This document shows, piece after piece, positions 44,797 through 53,433 of a DNA stretch of 64,000 nucleotides; the stretch's first letter is position 1; the number at the start of each line of letters is the position of its first letter. The notes under the pieces are model-generated. The model did no database searches. It was not told the origin of the DNA and saw nothing but the letters and a program-made list of their open reading frames with translations. The DNA comes from Sphaerobacteraceae bacterium (lineage in GTDB: Bacteria > Chloroflexota > Chloroflexia > Thermomicrobiales > Thermomicrobiaceae): the NCBI GenBank assembly GCA_007695115.1, contig REEK01000107.1, positions 1 to 64,000 on the forward strand. The letters are read 5' to 3'. Both the position numbers and the translations under genes were made by a program.

Positions 44797-45911
44797 ATGC
44801 GATCTCCCTGTCGTCTGTCAGGTAGCGTAACGTAGAAGACCGCACCGTGTCCCGGCTCGGACTCGGCCCAGATGCGGCCACCGTGCCCATGGATAATTTT
44901 GCGAGCTACGGCAAGCCCGGTTCCTGTTCCTCTGACCTTCTCGCTTCTTCGCCCGCGAGCGAATGGTACGAAGATTCGGTTGAGATCATCACCATCAATG
45001 CCCGGGCCGTTATCCCGAACTTCGATTTTCCAGATGTCGAGCAGTCGTTCGGCATCGATCTGAATGGTCGGAGCCGCAGTTCCTCGATACTTCAGGGAGT
45101 TCTCAATGAGGTTCTGGAACACACGTCGCAACTGAGAACGATCCCCGTCCACCGTGGGTAGTTCAGATACGGAGATGCTTGCCTTCTCATCCTTGATCAT
45201 CAACGCCAGGTCTGACTGAACCTCCGCGAGTACGTCGTTGAGATTGACCGGCTGCAAATCAATGGCTTCTGAGCCGAAACGAGCCACATGCAGGAGATCG
45301 CGAATCATGGTCGACATGCGCTCTGCCCCGTCAACCACGTAGTCGAGAAATTCAGCGCCATCTTCGTCCAGATGATCACGGTAACGTCTGTTGAGCAATT
45401 TGGCATAGCTGCCGATCATGCGAAGTGGCTCGCGCAGGTCGTGCGAGGCGATGCGCGCGAAACTTTCGAGTTCAGCGTTGGAGCGTTCGAGTTCGAGTGC
45501 GTGGGCTTTCAGTTGCATCTGAAGAGCCCGCGTGGCTGTCACATTGCGGTTGATCGAAAGGATGTGATCCGGTATATCGCCCAGACCATCCCGCTTGATC
45601 TGCCTGCTCTCCATGATCAGCAACGCACCGGTTCTGTCCCGGTGGTGAAGTTCACCTGCCCAGATGGCGTCAGAATGATCAGTGACGGTATGTTCTGTGT
45701 CGCTTGTATCCCACTGGATCAACGAAAGTGACTGCCCGAGCATTTGATCTCGTGACCAGCCGTAGATGCGTTCGGCACCCTGGTTCCAGTAGAGGATTGT
45801 TCCGGTGGAATCAAAGGCAAGCACAGCGTCATGAATCAGATCGAGCAAATCCTGACACAGGCCTGCTCCATCAAACATCTGGAGCTCACGCCGTTGGCGG
45901 TCTGCCGACAT
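44793..45911 (-). CDS. PAS-domain sensor histidine kinase, phytochrome-kinase type core
   Basis: 372 residues. A PAS domain (about 18-130) leads to a dimerisation domain of the ELESFARIASHDLREPLR type with His157, as seen in kinases that serve Rcp1-like regulators. The ATPase domain has NLIENSLKYRG, DNGPGID and GTGTGLAVARKI. No bilin-binding GAF/PHY domains are present, so the PAS is the only visible sensor. GGGAGA lies before the ATG. First gene of the signalling operon. Confidence 0.92.
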   Translation of the reverse strand: MSADRQRRELQMFDGAGLCQDLLDLIHDAVLAFDSTGTILYWNQGAERIYGWSRDQMLGQSLSLIQWDTSDTEHTVTDHSDAIWAGELHHRDRTGALLIMESRQIKRDGLGDIPDHILSINRNVTATRALQMQLKAHALELERSNAELESFARIASHDLREPLRMIGSYAKLLNRRYRDHLDEDGAEFLDYVVDGAERMSTMIRDLLHVARFGSEAIDLQPVNLNDVLAEVQSDLALMIKDEKASISVSELPTVDGDRSQLRRVFQNLIENSLKYRGTAAPTIQIDAERLLDIWKIEVRDNGPGIDGDDLNRIFVPFARGRRSEKVRGTGTGLAVARKIIHGHGGRIWAESEPGHGAVFYVTLPDRRQGDRI

Positions 45912-46238
45912 TGGTTGTTTCTCCCAATTGAATGGACGGTCTTGAACCAGACCCCATTGCCGGTCCGTCCAGTGCTAATTGGCAATGGCCGCAGCCTGCC
46001 CTCGATGATCGTTCGCCGAGCCGGGGTGCGTCACAAGAATGCAAGTTGGTGATGACGCATATCTGCAGCTTCTCAGAACCGACTTACGGAACGTACCGAC
46101 TCACCAGACAGGGAATAGCGTATCTTGCAAAATACTGCTAGCCAGTGTACACGCGAACCGGCCATGTCGAAAGGGAGAATCAAGTACTGGATTTCTGCGA
46201 TTCTGTACTGGCAGAAGGGCCGCCTGCCCTGACCTGCC

Positions 46239-46268
46239 TTGACAGGTGCGCTGTCCGACTGTTAGATT
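46239..46268 (+). promoter_or_regulatory. Promoter of the leu operon
   Basis: TTGACA (46239-46244), an 18-base spacer and TAGATT (46263-46268) fit a sigma-70 promoter. Transcription would start near 46275, just before the T-box leader. Confidence 0.6.
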
Positions 46269-46274
46269 CATTTT

Positions 46275-46516
46275 CAAGAAGATGCGTTGACGGGAAGTAG
46301 TAGCGGAATTTTCGACCAAGCGAACCGGGGTGTGGTGTGAGCCCGGTGTCGGTAAAGATCGTGAACTCGTCCCCGAGCAGCCGGAATGAGCATTTGTGTA
46401 GTTCCGGCCGGTTCGCGCCCGATATCGCGCTCCGAGTGGATGAGCCAGAGAGCGTCATCAACGAGGGTGGTACCGCGGGTATTCTGATCCCGTCCCTTTT
46501 CCGGGACGGGTTTTTT
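46275..46516 (+). promoter_or_regulatory. T-box leader controlling leucine biosynthesis genes
   Basis: tRNA-sensing leader. The T-box sequence AGGGTGGTACCGCG is at 46464-46477 and the terminator CCCGTCCC/GGGACGGG plus TTTTTT at 46489-46516. Upstream is a long structured region with an AGTA-type motif near 46290. GAACTC at 46363-46368 offers CTC as a leucine specifier codon. Uncharged tRNA-Leu should stabilise the antiterminator and allow leu transcription. The specifier is a candidate only. Confidence 0.88.
46489..46516 (+). terminator. T-box terminator
   Basis: An 8-bp GC stem (CCCGTCCC with GGGACGGG) and a 6-base loop are followed by six T. It is the OFF-state element of the T-box leader. 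Confidence 0.88.
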
Positions 46517-46663
46517 GCGTTAAGTGAGGCGTAGACAGGGTCATGATTCAGATGGCGTGGCAATCCAGAAGAGCATTAGAGCTTACCGGGCCCCGGATTG
46601 GGGCCACCTGCGGCATGTCTGGAGACTGAACGGCTCGACCCGGTATGAGACGTGTCCGTTGAT

Positions 46664-46693
46664 CGGTCTCCTGACTTTCGGGAGATCGTTTTT
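46664..46693 (+). terminator. Second terminator-like hairpin ahead of leuA
   Basis: CGGTCTCC pairs with GGGAGATCG (one G-T wobble) and runs into TTTTT. It lies 148 bases past the T-box terminator and 58 bases before leuA. No second T-box sequence accompanies it, and no leucine-rich leader peptide is seen between the two. Confidence 0.5.
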
Positions 46694-46750
46694 GTTTGCC
46701 GGGTTACCGCCAGAGATTTGCGGCGACGGCTATATCAGGAGGAATGACGG

Positions 46751-48277
46751 ATGTCTGAGCACGTATATATCTTCGATACAACCATGCGTGACGGAGAACA
46801 ATCTCCCGGCGCGACGATGACCGCCCAGGAGAAGATCGAGGTGGCCAGGCAGCTCTCCAGGATGGGCGTGGACATCATGGAGGCGGGCTTTCCGGCTGCA
46901 TCTCCCGGTGATTTTGACGCCGTCCGCAGTATTGCCGACACCGTCAAAGGGGCGACTGTCTGCGGGCTGGCCCGGACGAACGAGAAAGATATCGATGCTG
47001 CCTATGGCGCGATCAAGACGGCCGAATCTGCCCGGATCCATACATTCATTGCTACCTCACCGGTGCATATGGAGTTCAAGCTTCGCAAAACCCCGGACCA
47101 GGTTGTCGAGCAGGCGGTTGCCGCAGTGAAGCGCGCCAGCGGCTACGTTTCGGATGTTGAGTTCTCAGCCGAGGACGCAACCCGGAGTAACTGGGACTTT
47201 CTCTGCCGGATCTTCGCGGCGGCAATCGATGCTGGAGCCACAACGATCAACATTCCGGATACGGTCGGCTACACCGTTCCCGAGGAGTATGCGCGGATGA
47301 TCACCTATATCCGGGAGAACACCCCGGGTATCGAGAATGTGGTCATTAGTGTCCATTGTCACGATGACCTGGGAATGGCCACCGCGAACACGCTCACCGC
47401 GATCGGCGCTGGAGCCAGACAGGCCGAAGTGACGATCAACGGTATCGGCGAACGCGCCGGCAACACCTCGCTGGAAGAGGTGGTCATGGCGCTGCGCACC
47501 CGGAAAGACTTCTATGATGGCGTCGATACCCGGATCGATAGCAAGCAGCTGGTGAACAGCAGCCGTCTGGTAACCCACGTAACGGGGATGATGGTGCAGC
47601 CGAACAAAGCGATCGTCGGCGTGAACGCGTTCGCCCACGAGGCGGGTATCCATCAGGACGGCATGCTGAAGAACCGGGAAACCTACGAGATCATGACCCC
47701 GGAGTCCGTCGGCTGGGAGCAGACCCGTCTGGTGCTCGGCAAGCATTCCGGACGAGCCGGCTTCAAAGCGCGCATCAAGGAGCTAGGATATACCGATCTT
47801 GGTGACGAGAAGCTCGAAGAGCTCTATCATCGATTCATCGATCTGACGGACCGCAAGAAGGTCGTCACCAATGCTGACCTGACGGCGATCGTCGAAGAAG
47901 ACCTTCAGTACGATCCGGAACTCTTCACCCTTTCGGGATGGCGCGCGCACTCCGGGAGTGATGGACGGGCTGAAGCGTGGGTCAAATTGAACGTTGGCGC
48001 TGAAGAGCGAGAGGCATCAGCTGGTGGAAACGGCCAGATCGACGCGCTGTTCGGGGCGATCGACCGGCTGATCGGGCGAGAGTGCGAACTCGATTCGTTC
48101 CATGTGGATGCGGTTACTCCGGGCGAGGACGCCCAGGGTGCAGTGACGGTACGCGTGAAATTTGGTGATCAGGTCTATAATGGCCGTGGAGTCGCAACAG
48201 ATATTGTCGAAGCGGGAGTTCGTGCCTATCTGATGGCAGTGAATCGCGCAGCAGCAGCAGCGGAGGTGAGCGTCTAA
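46751..48277 (+). CDS. leuA: 2-isopropylmalate synthase
   Basis: First committed step of leucine synthesis: acetyl-CoA plus 2-oxoisovalerate to 2-isopropylmalate. 508 residues. The N-terminal barrel has [12 protein letters not shown] and the metal and substrate segments [12 protein letters not shown] and [23 protein letters not shown] follows. Residues about 390-508 form the leucine-feedback regulatory domain, so allosteric control adds to the T-box. AGGAGG lies eight bases before the ATG. Confidence 0.96.
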   Translation: MSEHVYIFDTTMRDGEQSPGATMTAQEKIEVARQLSRMGVDIMEAGFPAASPGDFDAVRSIADTVKGATVCGLARTNEKDIDAAYGAIKTAESARIHTFIATSPVHMEFKLRKTPDQVVEQAVAAVKRASGYVSDVEFSAEDATRSNWDFLCRIFAAAIDAGATTINIPDTVGYTVPEEYARMITYIRENTPGIENVVISVHCHDDLGMATANTLTAIGAGARQAEVTINGIGERAGNTSLEEVVMALRTRKDFYDGVDTRIDSKQLVNSSRLVTHVTGMMVQPNKAIVGVNAFAHEAGIHQDGMLKNRETYEIMTPESVGWEQTRLVLGKHSGRAGFKARIKELGYTDLGDEKLEELYHRFIDLTDRKKVVTNADLTAIVEEDLQYDPELFTLSGWRAHSGSDGRAEAWVKLNVGAEEREASAGGNGQIDALFGAIDRLIGRECELDSFHVDAVTPGEDAQGAVTVRVKFGDQVYNGRGVATDIVEAGVRAYLMAVNRAAAAAEVSV

Positions 48278-48279
48278 CC

Positions 48280-49551
48280 ATGGGTATGACCATGACGGAG
48301 AAGATTCTGGCTCGTGCGTCGGGACGAGAAACCGTCGAGCCAGGTGAGATCGTGGAAGTGGCAGTGGATCTGGTGATGACCAACGACATCACCGCGCCGC
48401 TCTCGATCCGGGAGTTCAAGAAGACCGGACTGGAGCGAGTGTTCGATCCGAAGAAGGTCGTCCTGGTGCCGGATCACTTCGTTCCGGCCAAAGACATTAA
48501 ATCGGCCGAGCAGGCGAAGATTATGCGCGAGTTTGCCCATGAGCAGGGCACGATCTACTTCGAGGTCGGGCGAGCCGGGATCGAGCACGTTGTGCTTCCG
48601 GAGAACGGACTGACACTGCCAGGTCAGGTGATCATTGGCGCGGATTCTCACTCCTGCACCTACGGCGCGTTCAACGCGTTCTCAACGGGTATGGGATCCA
48701 CCGACATTGCCGCGGCGATGGCGCTTGGCACCACCTGGGTTCGGGTTCCACCCTCGATCAAGTACGTCTACAAAGGTACGCTGCCGGAAGACATCGGTGG
48801 TAAAGATCTGATTCTGCACACGATCGGCCTGATCGGTGTCGACGGTGCGCTGTCGGCAGCCATGGAATTCACCGGCCCGGTGATCGACAAACTGTCGATC
48901 GATGACCGTATCGAAATGGCCAACATGGCGATCGAAGCCGGTGCCAAGACGGGAATCTTCCCGTTCGACGAACTCACCCGTGAGTGGATGGCGCAGTATT
49001 CCGACAACCCATACGAGCCGGTATTCAGTGATGACGATGCGACCTATCAGGAGGTCATCGAGATCGACGTCACCGACCTGCGGCCGGTTGTTGCGCTGCC
49101 GCATCTTCCATCCAACACCCATGCTGCAGCCGATATTCACGACATGACGATCCAGCAGGTTGTCATCGGTTCATGCACCAATGGCCGCATCAGCGACCTT
49201 CGTGAGGTTGCCGCGATCCTGAAGGGTCAGCAGGTACACCCGGAAATTCGCTGCATCATCATTCCTGGTAGCCAGGAAGTTGCGAAACAGGCGACACGCG
49301 AGGGCCTTACCGACATCTTCCTCGATGCCGGTGCCATCTTTTCCACCTCGACCTGTGGGCCGTGCCTTGGCGGGTACATGGGCGTTCTGGCCGAAGGCGA
49401 GCGCTGTGTCTCGACGACCAACCGGAACTTCCGTGGCCGAATGGGCCATCGAAACGCCGAGATCATCCTGGCTGGGCCGCGTGTAGCTGCCGCCAGCGCG
49501 ATTGCCGGCAAGGTTGCCGATCCACGCGCGTTGCCAGTGGCAGCGATCTAA
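48280..49551 (+). CDS. leuC: 3-isopropylmalate dehydratase large subunit
   Basis: Aconitase-family isomerase with a 4Fe-4S cluster, acting with LeuD. 423 residues, the shorter archaeal/HacA-like form rather than the 466-residue enterobacterial one. Cluster cysteines lie in GSCTNG and STCGPCLGG, and GADSHSCTYGAFNAFSTGMGSTD is the substrate segment. It starts 2 bases after leuA. Confidence 0.95.
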   Translation: MGMTMTEKILARASGRETVEPGEIVEVAVDLVMTNDITAPLSIREFKKTGLERVFDPKKVVLVPDHFVPAKDIKSAEQAKIMREFAHEQGTIYFEVGRAGIEHVVLPENGLTLPGQVIIGADSHSCTYGAFNAFSTGMGSTDIAAAMALGTTWVRVPPSIKYVYKGTLPEDIGGKDLILHTIGLIGVDGALSAAMEFTGPVIDKLSIDDRIEMANMAIEAGAKTGIFPFDELTREWMAQYSDNPYEPVFSDDDATYQEVIEIDVTDLRPVVALPHLPSNTHAAADIHDMTIQQVVIGSCTNGRISDLREVAAILKGQQVHPEIRCIIIPGSQEVAKQATREGLTDIFLDAGAIFSTSTCGPCLGGYMGVLAEGERCVSTTNRNFRGRMGHRNAEIILAGPRVAAASAIAGKVADPRALPVAAI

Positions 49552-49555
49552 TGAA

Positions 49556-49580
49556 AGGGCCGGCAGTAATGCCGGCCAGC
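49556..49580 (+). other. Hairpin between leuC and leuD
   Basis: GGGCCGGCA and TGCCGGCC pair around a small loop just after the leuC stop. It has no T run, so it is more likely an mRNA-processing or stability element than a terminator. Confidence 0.4.
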
Positions 49581-49645
49581 GCCCGCCCATACAACGGTCG
49601 TACATTGGCGTACGACCCCAAAAAGGTTTATCGCGAGGAGAAGAC

Positions 49646-50158
49646 ATGCGGTTTCAAGGTAAGAACTGGAAGTTCCCCGATGACGTCGATACCGACGTAA
49701 TCATCCCGGCTCGTTATCTCATGACCACGGATGCAGACGAGCTCGCTGAGCACGTTATGGAAGATATCGATCCGGGGTTCTCCAAGAAGGTGCAGAAGGG
49801 CGATATCATCGTCGCCGGCAACAACTTTGGCTGTGGATCATCCCGCGAGCACGCTCCGATCGCCATCAAGGCTGCCGGGGTAAGCTGCATCATCGCCAAA
49901 TCATACGCTCGCATCTTCTATCGCAATGCCATCAACATCGGGCTCCCGATCGTGGAATGCCCGGAAGCGGTTGATGATGCCGAGGAAGGCGATGAGTTCG
50001 AGATCGATACGGATGAGGGCTGGGTCCGGAACACACGAACCGGCAAGAGTTATGAAGTCAAGCCGTTCGACCCGTTCATTCAGGACATCATTGCTGCCGG
50101 TGGGCTGATGGAAGCGGTGGCCAAGCGCGTCCGGGAGCAGGGACGGGTTGCCGAATGA
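49646..50158 (+). CDS. leuD: 3-isopropylmalate dehydratase small subunit
   Basis: Partner of LeuC that closes the active site; 170 residues, the short form that matches the LeuC type here. The flexible loop motif NNFGCGSSREHAP and DDVDTDVIIPARYL are diagnostic. ATG at 49646 with GAGGAG upstream; the open frame extends upstream of it but that reading crosses the leuC end. Its stop overlaps leuB by 4 bases. Confidence 0.95.
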   Translation: MRFQGKNWKFPDDVDTDVIIPARYLMTTDADELAEHVMEDIDPGFSKKVQKGDIIVAGNNFGCGSSREHAPIAIKAAGVSCIIAKSYARIFYRNAINIGLPIVECPEAVDDAEEGDEFEIDTDEGWVRNTRTGKSYEVKPFDPFIQDIIAAGGLMEAVAKRVREQGRVAE

Positions 50159-51267
50159 GCCGAACGTTCAAAATTCTGCGATTGCCGGGCGACGGCGTAG
50201 GCCCCGAGGTTCTGGACGAAGCATGCGCGGTGATCGAAGCCGCGGTGGCTGGCACTGATGTCGAGTTCGAATTCGCTGACGGACTAATCGGTGGGGCAGC
50301 TATCGATGCTCACGGATCACCACTCAGCGATGAAGATCTCCAGAAGGCCAGGGATTCGGACGCTGTGTTCCTCGGAGCGGTTGGTGGACCGAAATGGGAC
50401 CATCTCCCCAAAGAGACTCGCCCGGAAGCTGGGTTGCTGGGACTCCGTAAAGCGCTCGAACTGTTCGCCAACCTGCGGCCAGTCAAGGTGTTCGATGCTC
50501 TGGCGGGAGCGTCTCCGCTCAAGGACGACATTGTTGCCGGAGCGGATCTGATGGTTGTGCGGGAACTGACCGGCGGGCTCTACTTCGGTCAGCCGTCCGA
50601 GCGACGCACTGATCCGTCCGGTCGCTCGGCGATCGACACGCTGCCGTACCATGAGATCGAGATCGAGCGAATTGTCGATCTGGCCTGCAAGATCGCACGC
50701 CAGCGACGTGGCAAAGTGACCAGTGTTGACAAAGCCAATGTGCTGAACTCATCGCAGCTCTGGCGCGAGGTCGCCACCGAGGTTGCAGCCCGATACGAGG
50801 ACATCGAGTTCGAGCATGCACTGGTCGATTCCTGCGCGATGGCGCTGATCAGTCGCCCGAAGAGCTTCGACGTTATGGTGATGGAGAACCTGTTCGGAGA
50901 CATTCTGAGTGATGAGGCAGCAGTGCTGGCCGGATCGCTCGGTATGCTTCCGTCGGCCAGTCTCAATGGCAAGGCCCCGACACGGCCAGGCTCGCCAGCC
51001 AGTATGTTCGGAATGTACGAGCCGGTCCACGGTACTGCGCCAGACATCGCCGGTCAGGGCAAGGCGAACCCGATTGGAGCCACGTTGAGCGCTTCGATGA
51101 TGCTGCGTTTCTCGTTCGGGCTTGATGAGCAGGCCGATGCGATCGATGCTGCCGTAGCTCAGACGCTGAACGACGGAATCCGAACCGGCGACATCGCCAA
51201 GGCAGGTACGCCGCCCGTCTCGACAGCCGAACTGGGTGCCGCGATTCGCGAGCGATTGGCCGGATAG
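50155..51267 (+). CDS. leuB: 3-isopropylmalate dehydrogenase
   Basis: NAD-dependent oxidative decarboxylase that gives 4-methyl-2-oxopentanoate. 370 residues. Motifs: LPGDGVGPEV at the start, GAVGGPKW, RELTGGLYFG, VDSCAMALISRP, NLFGDILSDEAAVLAGSLGMLPSASL and the NAD-binding EPVHGTAPDIAGQGKANP. ATG overlaps the leuD stop (ATGA). Last gene of the operon. Confidence 0.96.
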   Translation: MSRTFKILRLPGDGVGPEVLDEACAVIEAAVAGTDVEFEFADGLIGGAAIDAHGSPLSDEDLQKARDSDAVFLGAVGGPKWDHLPKETRPEAGLLGLRKALELFANLRPVKVFDALAGASPLKDDIVAGADLMVVRELTGGLYFGQPSERRTDPSGRSAIDTLPYHEIEIERIVDLACKIARQRRGKVTSVDKANVLNSSQLWREVATEVAARYEDIEFEHALVDSCAMALISRPKSFDVMVMENLFGDILSDEAAVLAGSLGMLPSASLNGKAPTRPGSPASMFGMYEPVHGTAPDIAGQGKANPIGATLSASMMLRFSFGLDEQADAIDAAVAQTLNDGIRTGDIAKAGTPPVSTAELGAAIRERLAG

Positions 51268-51321
51268 ACCGGCTGGTCCGTCGATTGCGACAGCATTGTT
51301 ATGGATTCGTTGCAGAGAGGG

Positions 51322-51349
51322 TTGACACCGTCTCTGTGTTGCGTATCAT
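51322..51349 (+). promoter_or_regulatory. Promoter for the IscA-like gene
   Basis: TTGACA (51322-51327), a 16-base spacer and TATCAT (51344-51349) make a strong sigma-70 match, 75 bases before the ATG. Confidence 0.7.
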
Positions 51350-51423
51350 TTGATAAAGGTTTCGGTTTACAAATGACCGGAATGTTGAGATCCTGAGTAC
51401 CGGGCGAACTGGAGGAATCACGT

Positions 51424-51810
51424 ATGGTTAGCACAGCACCACAGCAAGTGGTTACGCTGACGGAAGAAGCCATGAAGCAGCTCAAGAGCTTTATGGAAGA
51501 GCAGGGAACTCCGGAAGGCAAGCTTCGCGTTTTTGTATCGCCTGGTGGATGTTCTGGCCTCGAGTACGGTATGTCGATCGAAGATGAAGTCGACGAAGAC
51601 GACTTCGTGTTCCATCATGATGGAGTTGATGTAATCGTTGACTCCTTCAGCTCGATGTACATCGAAGGCTCGGAGATTGACTACGTCAACAGCCTGATGG
51701 GTGGCGGCTTTACCGTTCGCAACCCGAACGCTGTCACTGGCTGTGCTTGTGGGCATAGCTTCGACACTGGTGAGAACTCCGGAACCCAGCAGGGCTGCGG
51801 CTGCGGATAG
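51424..51810 (+). CDS. Iron-sulfur assembly A-type carrier (IscA/ErpA-like)
   Basis: 128-residue HesB-family protein that carries or delivers Fe-S clusters. The three conserved cysteines are in PGGCSGLEYG and, near the end, CACG, giving C-x(n)-C-x-C. Unlike most members it has a further tail of about 20 residues that ends GCGCG, adding two more cysteines. GGAGG lies before the ATG, and it has its own promoter. It could serve the Fe-S enzymes LeuC, IspH or complex I; the target is not known. Confidence 0.9.
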   Translation: MVSTAPQQVVTLTEEAMKQLKSFMEEQGTPEGKLRVFVSPGGCSGLEYGMSIEDEVDEDDFVFHHDGVDVIVDSFSSMYIEGSEIDYVNSLMGGGFTVRNPNAVTGCACGHSFDTGENSGTQQGCGCG

Positions 51811-51847
51811 CCGTACCGCTCCCGGCTCCAGATGCACGACGATTCAG

Positions 51848-51875
51848 CCCGGGAGGCAACAGCCTTCCGGGTTTC
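51848..51875 (+). terminator. Intrinsic terminator after the IscA-like gene
   Basis: CCCGGGAGGC and GCCTTCCGGG form a 10-bp stem with one wobble and a 4-base loop, then GTTTCG, 38 bases after the stop. Confidence 0.7.
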
Positions 51876-51947
51876 GTCTATGCCGAAGAACCAGGGGCGG
51901 TGCAGGTGGTAGAATCGGTCTCGCGCTTCTGTGCGCCCTGCGAACTC

Positions 51948-52029
51948 GGGGGAATGTCGGAATTGGCAGACGAGCGTGATTTAGGATCACGTGCCGCAAG
52001 GCGTGAGGGTTCGAGTCCCTCTTCCCCCA
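51948..52029 (+). tRNA. tRNA-Leu (UAG)
   Basis: 82-base cloverleaf with the long variable arm of class II tRNAs. Acceptor GGGGGAA/TTCCCCC; anticodon arm CGTGA-TTTAGGA-TCACG gives TAG; variable arm TGCCGCAAGGCG; T arm GGTTCGAGTCC. No CCA is encoded. A TAGAAT box stands at 51910-51915. Confidence 0.97.
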
Positions 52030-52042
52030 CTCCCGTAATCAC

Positions 52043-52261
52043 CTACCTGGAGCTTCTTCCTTCGATATCCGCGCGCTTCTGCGTGTACTCAGCCTTGCTG
52101 ATGTCACCGCGGGCGTAGCGCTCATCGAGAATTCCTCGGGCATTATTGCCTGAATCTGACCAGCGCGGTGAGAACAGAAACCTGAGCACGCCAACCCCGA
52201 CGATCACCCAGAATGTGATGAAGATCGCTCCCCAGATGAACCCTTCAATCGTCATACGCAT
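52043..52261 (-). CDS. SHOCT-domain membrane mini-protein 1
   Basis: About 72 residues: one N-terminal membrane helix, then a SHOCT-type C-terminus (ILDERYARGDISKAEYTQKRADIE). SHOCT domains are short and are thought to mediate oligomerisation. GAAAGAGGGC lies before ATG 52261. Two similar proteins lie at 52638-52841 and 55932-56153. Confidence 0.75.
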   Translation of the reverse strand: MRMTIEGFIWGAIFITFWVIVGVGVLRFLFSPRWSDSGNNARGILDERYARGDISKAEYTQKRADIEGRSSR

Positions 52262-52408
52262 GCCCTCTTTCAAGCGTAGTTCCGTCGCAGTGTGCTAAGC
52301 GAACTCGATTAGCCAGTTGGTTTGAAGATCGACGAACCAGATGACGTGATAAACAGACATAGTTTTGATAGAAATAGGTTCAGTCTTTCGCGAAGAGAGG
52401 AATATGCC

Positions 52409-52627
52409 GTGGCACCAACACCCGATATCCGACCGGTTGGAGATCTCCCGAACGAGATCGGGAAAACCGCTGCGCGAGAGCTCTCACACAACGGCATCGA
52501 CAGTCTCCAGAAGGTATCCGAGCATTCGACGAAAGAGCTTCTTGCCATCCACGGAGTTGGCCCCAAAGCGGTCGCGATTCTCGGTGAGGCGCTGACCGCC
52601 AGGGGACTCGATTTCAAGGCACCGTGA
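52409..52627 (+). CDS. Small helix-hairpin-helix protein
   Basis: About 72 residues with LPNEIGKTAARELSHNGI followed by LLAIHGVGPKAVAILGEAL, a helix-hairpin-helix fold like the RNA polymerase alpha C-terminal domain or Rad51 N-terminal domain. DNA or protein binding is inferred. GTG at 52409 with GAGAGG upstream is preferred; the in-frame ATG at 52322 adds 29 residues that do not fit the fold. Confidence 0.65.
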   Translation: MAPTPDIRPVGDLPNEIGKTAARELSHNGIDSLQKVSEHSTKELLAIHGVGPKAVAILGEALTARGLDFKAP

Positions 52628-52637
52628 ACTGCACCAG

Positions 52638-52841
52638 TCACGATTCGAGATTGCTCCGTATCTGTCGGTATTCGTTTTCGCTCAACTCTCCACGCGCGTA
52701 GCGTTCTGCTGCGATTTCATGGGCCTTACCGGAGCGCTTCTGACGAAGCAGGTTGATCAACGCGTAGGGAACCCAGATCATCACCATTGCGATGATCGCG
52801 CACGCGACGAGGCCAAACAGCATACCGCCGATGTCATCCAT
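52638..52841 (-). CDS. SHOCT-domain membrane mini-protein 2
   Basis: 67 residues: one membrane helix (about 8-30), a basic turn, then AAERYARGELSENEYRQIRSNLE, the SHOCT pattern. It is convergent with the helix-hairpin-helix gene (10 bases apart) and similar in layout to the proteins at 52043-52261 and 55932-56153. Confidence 0.75.
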   Translation of the reverse strand: MDDIGGMLFGLVACAIIAMVMIWVPYALINLLRQKRSGKAHEIAAERYARGELSENEYRQIRSNLES

Positions 52842-52975
52842 GATGAAGCAAGTTCCTGTTCTATCCTTCTCGGGCTTACGTACTATGGATCGCCTCTATA
52901 CTACTAGACGAGTGACGGTGGTGAAAAGTAATGCGTGGAGTGACGTCTTTGCGTTACCCTGAGGTTCTCCTGCAC

Positions 52976-53070
52976 GCCGTGCTGAGTTCTCTCTCGTTTG
53001 CATGGGAACTGGTCCCGGAAGCACTAGTCATGGGACGCACGAGATCTTTCGACTCCGCTCAAGATAACGT
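52976..53070 (+). repeat. Long imperfect hairpin element, copy 1 of a tandem pair
   Basis: The 70 bases from 53001 match 53134-53203 at 67 positions, a period of 133. The left arm is shorter here than in copy 2. Inside, GTCCC and GGGAC around GAAGCACTAG pair locally. The stretch 52842-53433 holds no gene I can support; it consists of these repeats and the terminator of the next gene. Confidence 0.7.
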
Positions 53071-53096
53071 TCGGGGGATGGCCGACCCTGCCCCAA

Positions 53097-53202
53097 CGTC
53101 ATGCTGAGCTTGTCGAAGCATCTCTCCCGTCTGCATGGGAATTGGTCCCGGAAGCACTAGTCACGGGACGCAAGAGATCTTTCGACTCCGCTCAAGATAA
53201 CG
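53097..53202 (+). repeat. Long imperfect hairpin element, copy 2
   Basis: The left arm (CGTCATGCTGAGCTTGTCGA and on to ATCTCT, 53097-53125) is an imperfect reverse complement of the right arm (AGAGATCTTTCGACTCCGCT, 53173-53192, continuing to 53202). A stem GTCCCG/CGGGAC lies in between. The left-arm core recurs near 15360. This looks like a dispersed palindromic, non-coding element. Confidence 0.7.
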
Positions 53203-53374
53203 TGGGGGAAGGGCTAAAGATGACCGCTATATTTGACATAGGAGCGTCACGGTGGGTGCTCGAACGGGTAGCGGGACAAAGCGACCTGGGCTGGCGGATC
53301 CGATGGAGCAGACACATTCGGCTTCGCTCATTTCAGCCCCGTAATGCCCGGCGCCCCGGAGAGGCGCATGAATG

Positions 53375-53406
53375 CAGACAACCCGGCCATCTGGCCGGGT
53401 TGTCTG
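53375..53406. terminator. Terminator of the LysM/transglycosylase gene
   Basis: A 15-bp perfect stem, CAGACAACCCGGCCA with TGGCCGGGTTGTCTG, has a 2-base loop and lies 28 bases past the minus-strand stop. The exit on the plus strand is T-rich (TTTC), on the minus strand less so. Confidence 0.7.
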
Positions 53407-53433
53407 TTTCGAATCGATTGATGCGTGCGGACG

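Noticed and set aside
46180-46563. 127-residue minus-strand open frame
   Set aside because: It covers the T-box leader, whose conserved motif and terminator explain the sequence.
46517-46750. Second T-box or leucine leader peptide before leuA
   Set aside because: No second AGGGTGG-type motif is present, and the one short frame from 46543 (28 codons) has only two leucines.
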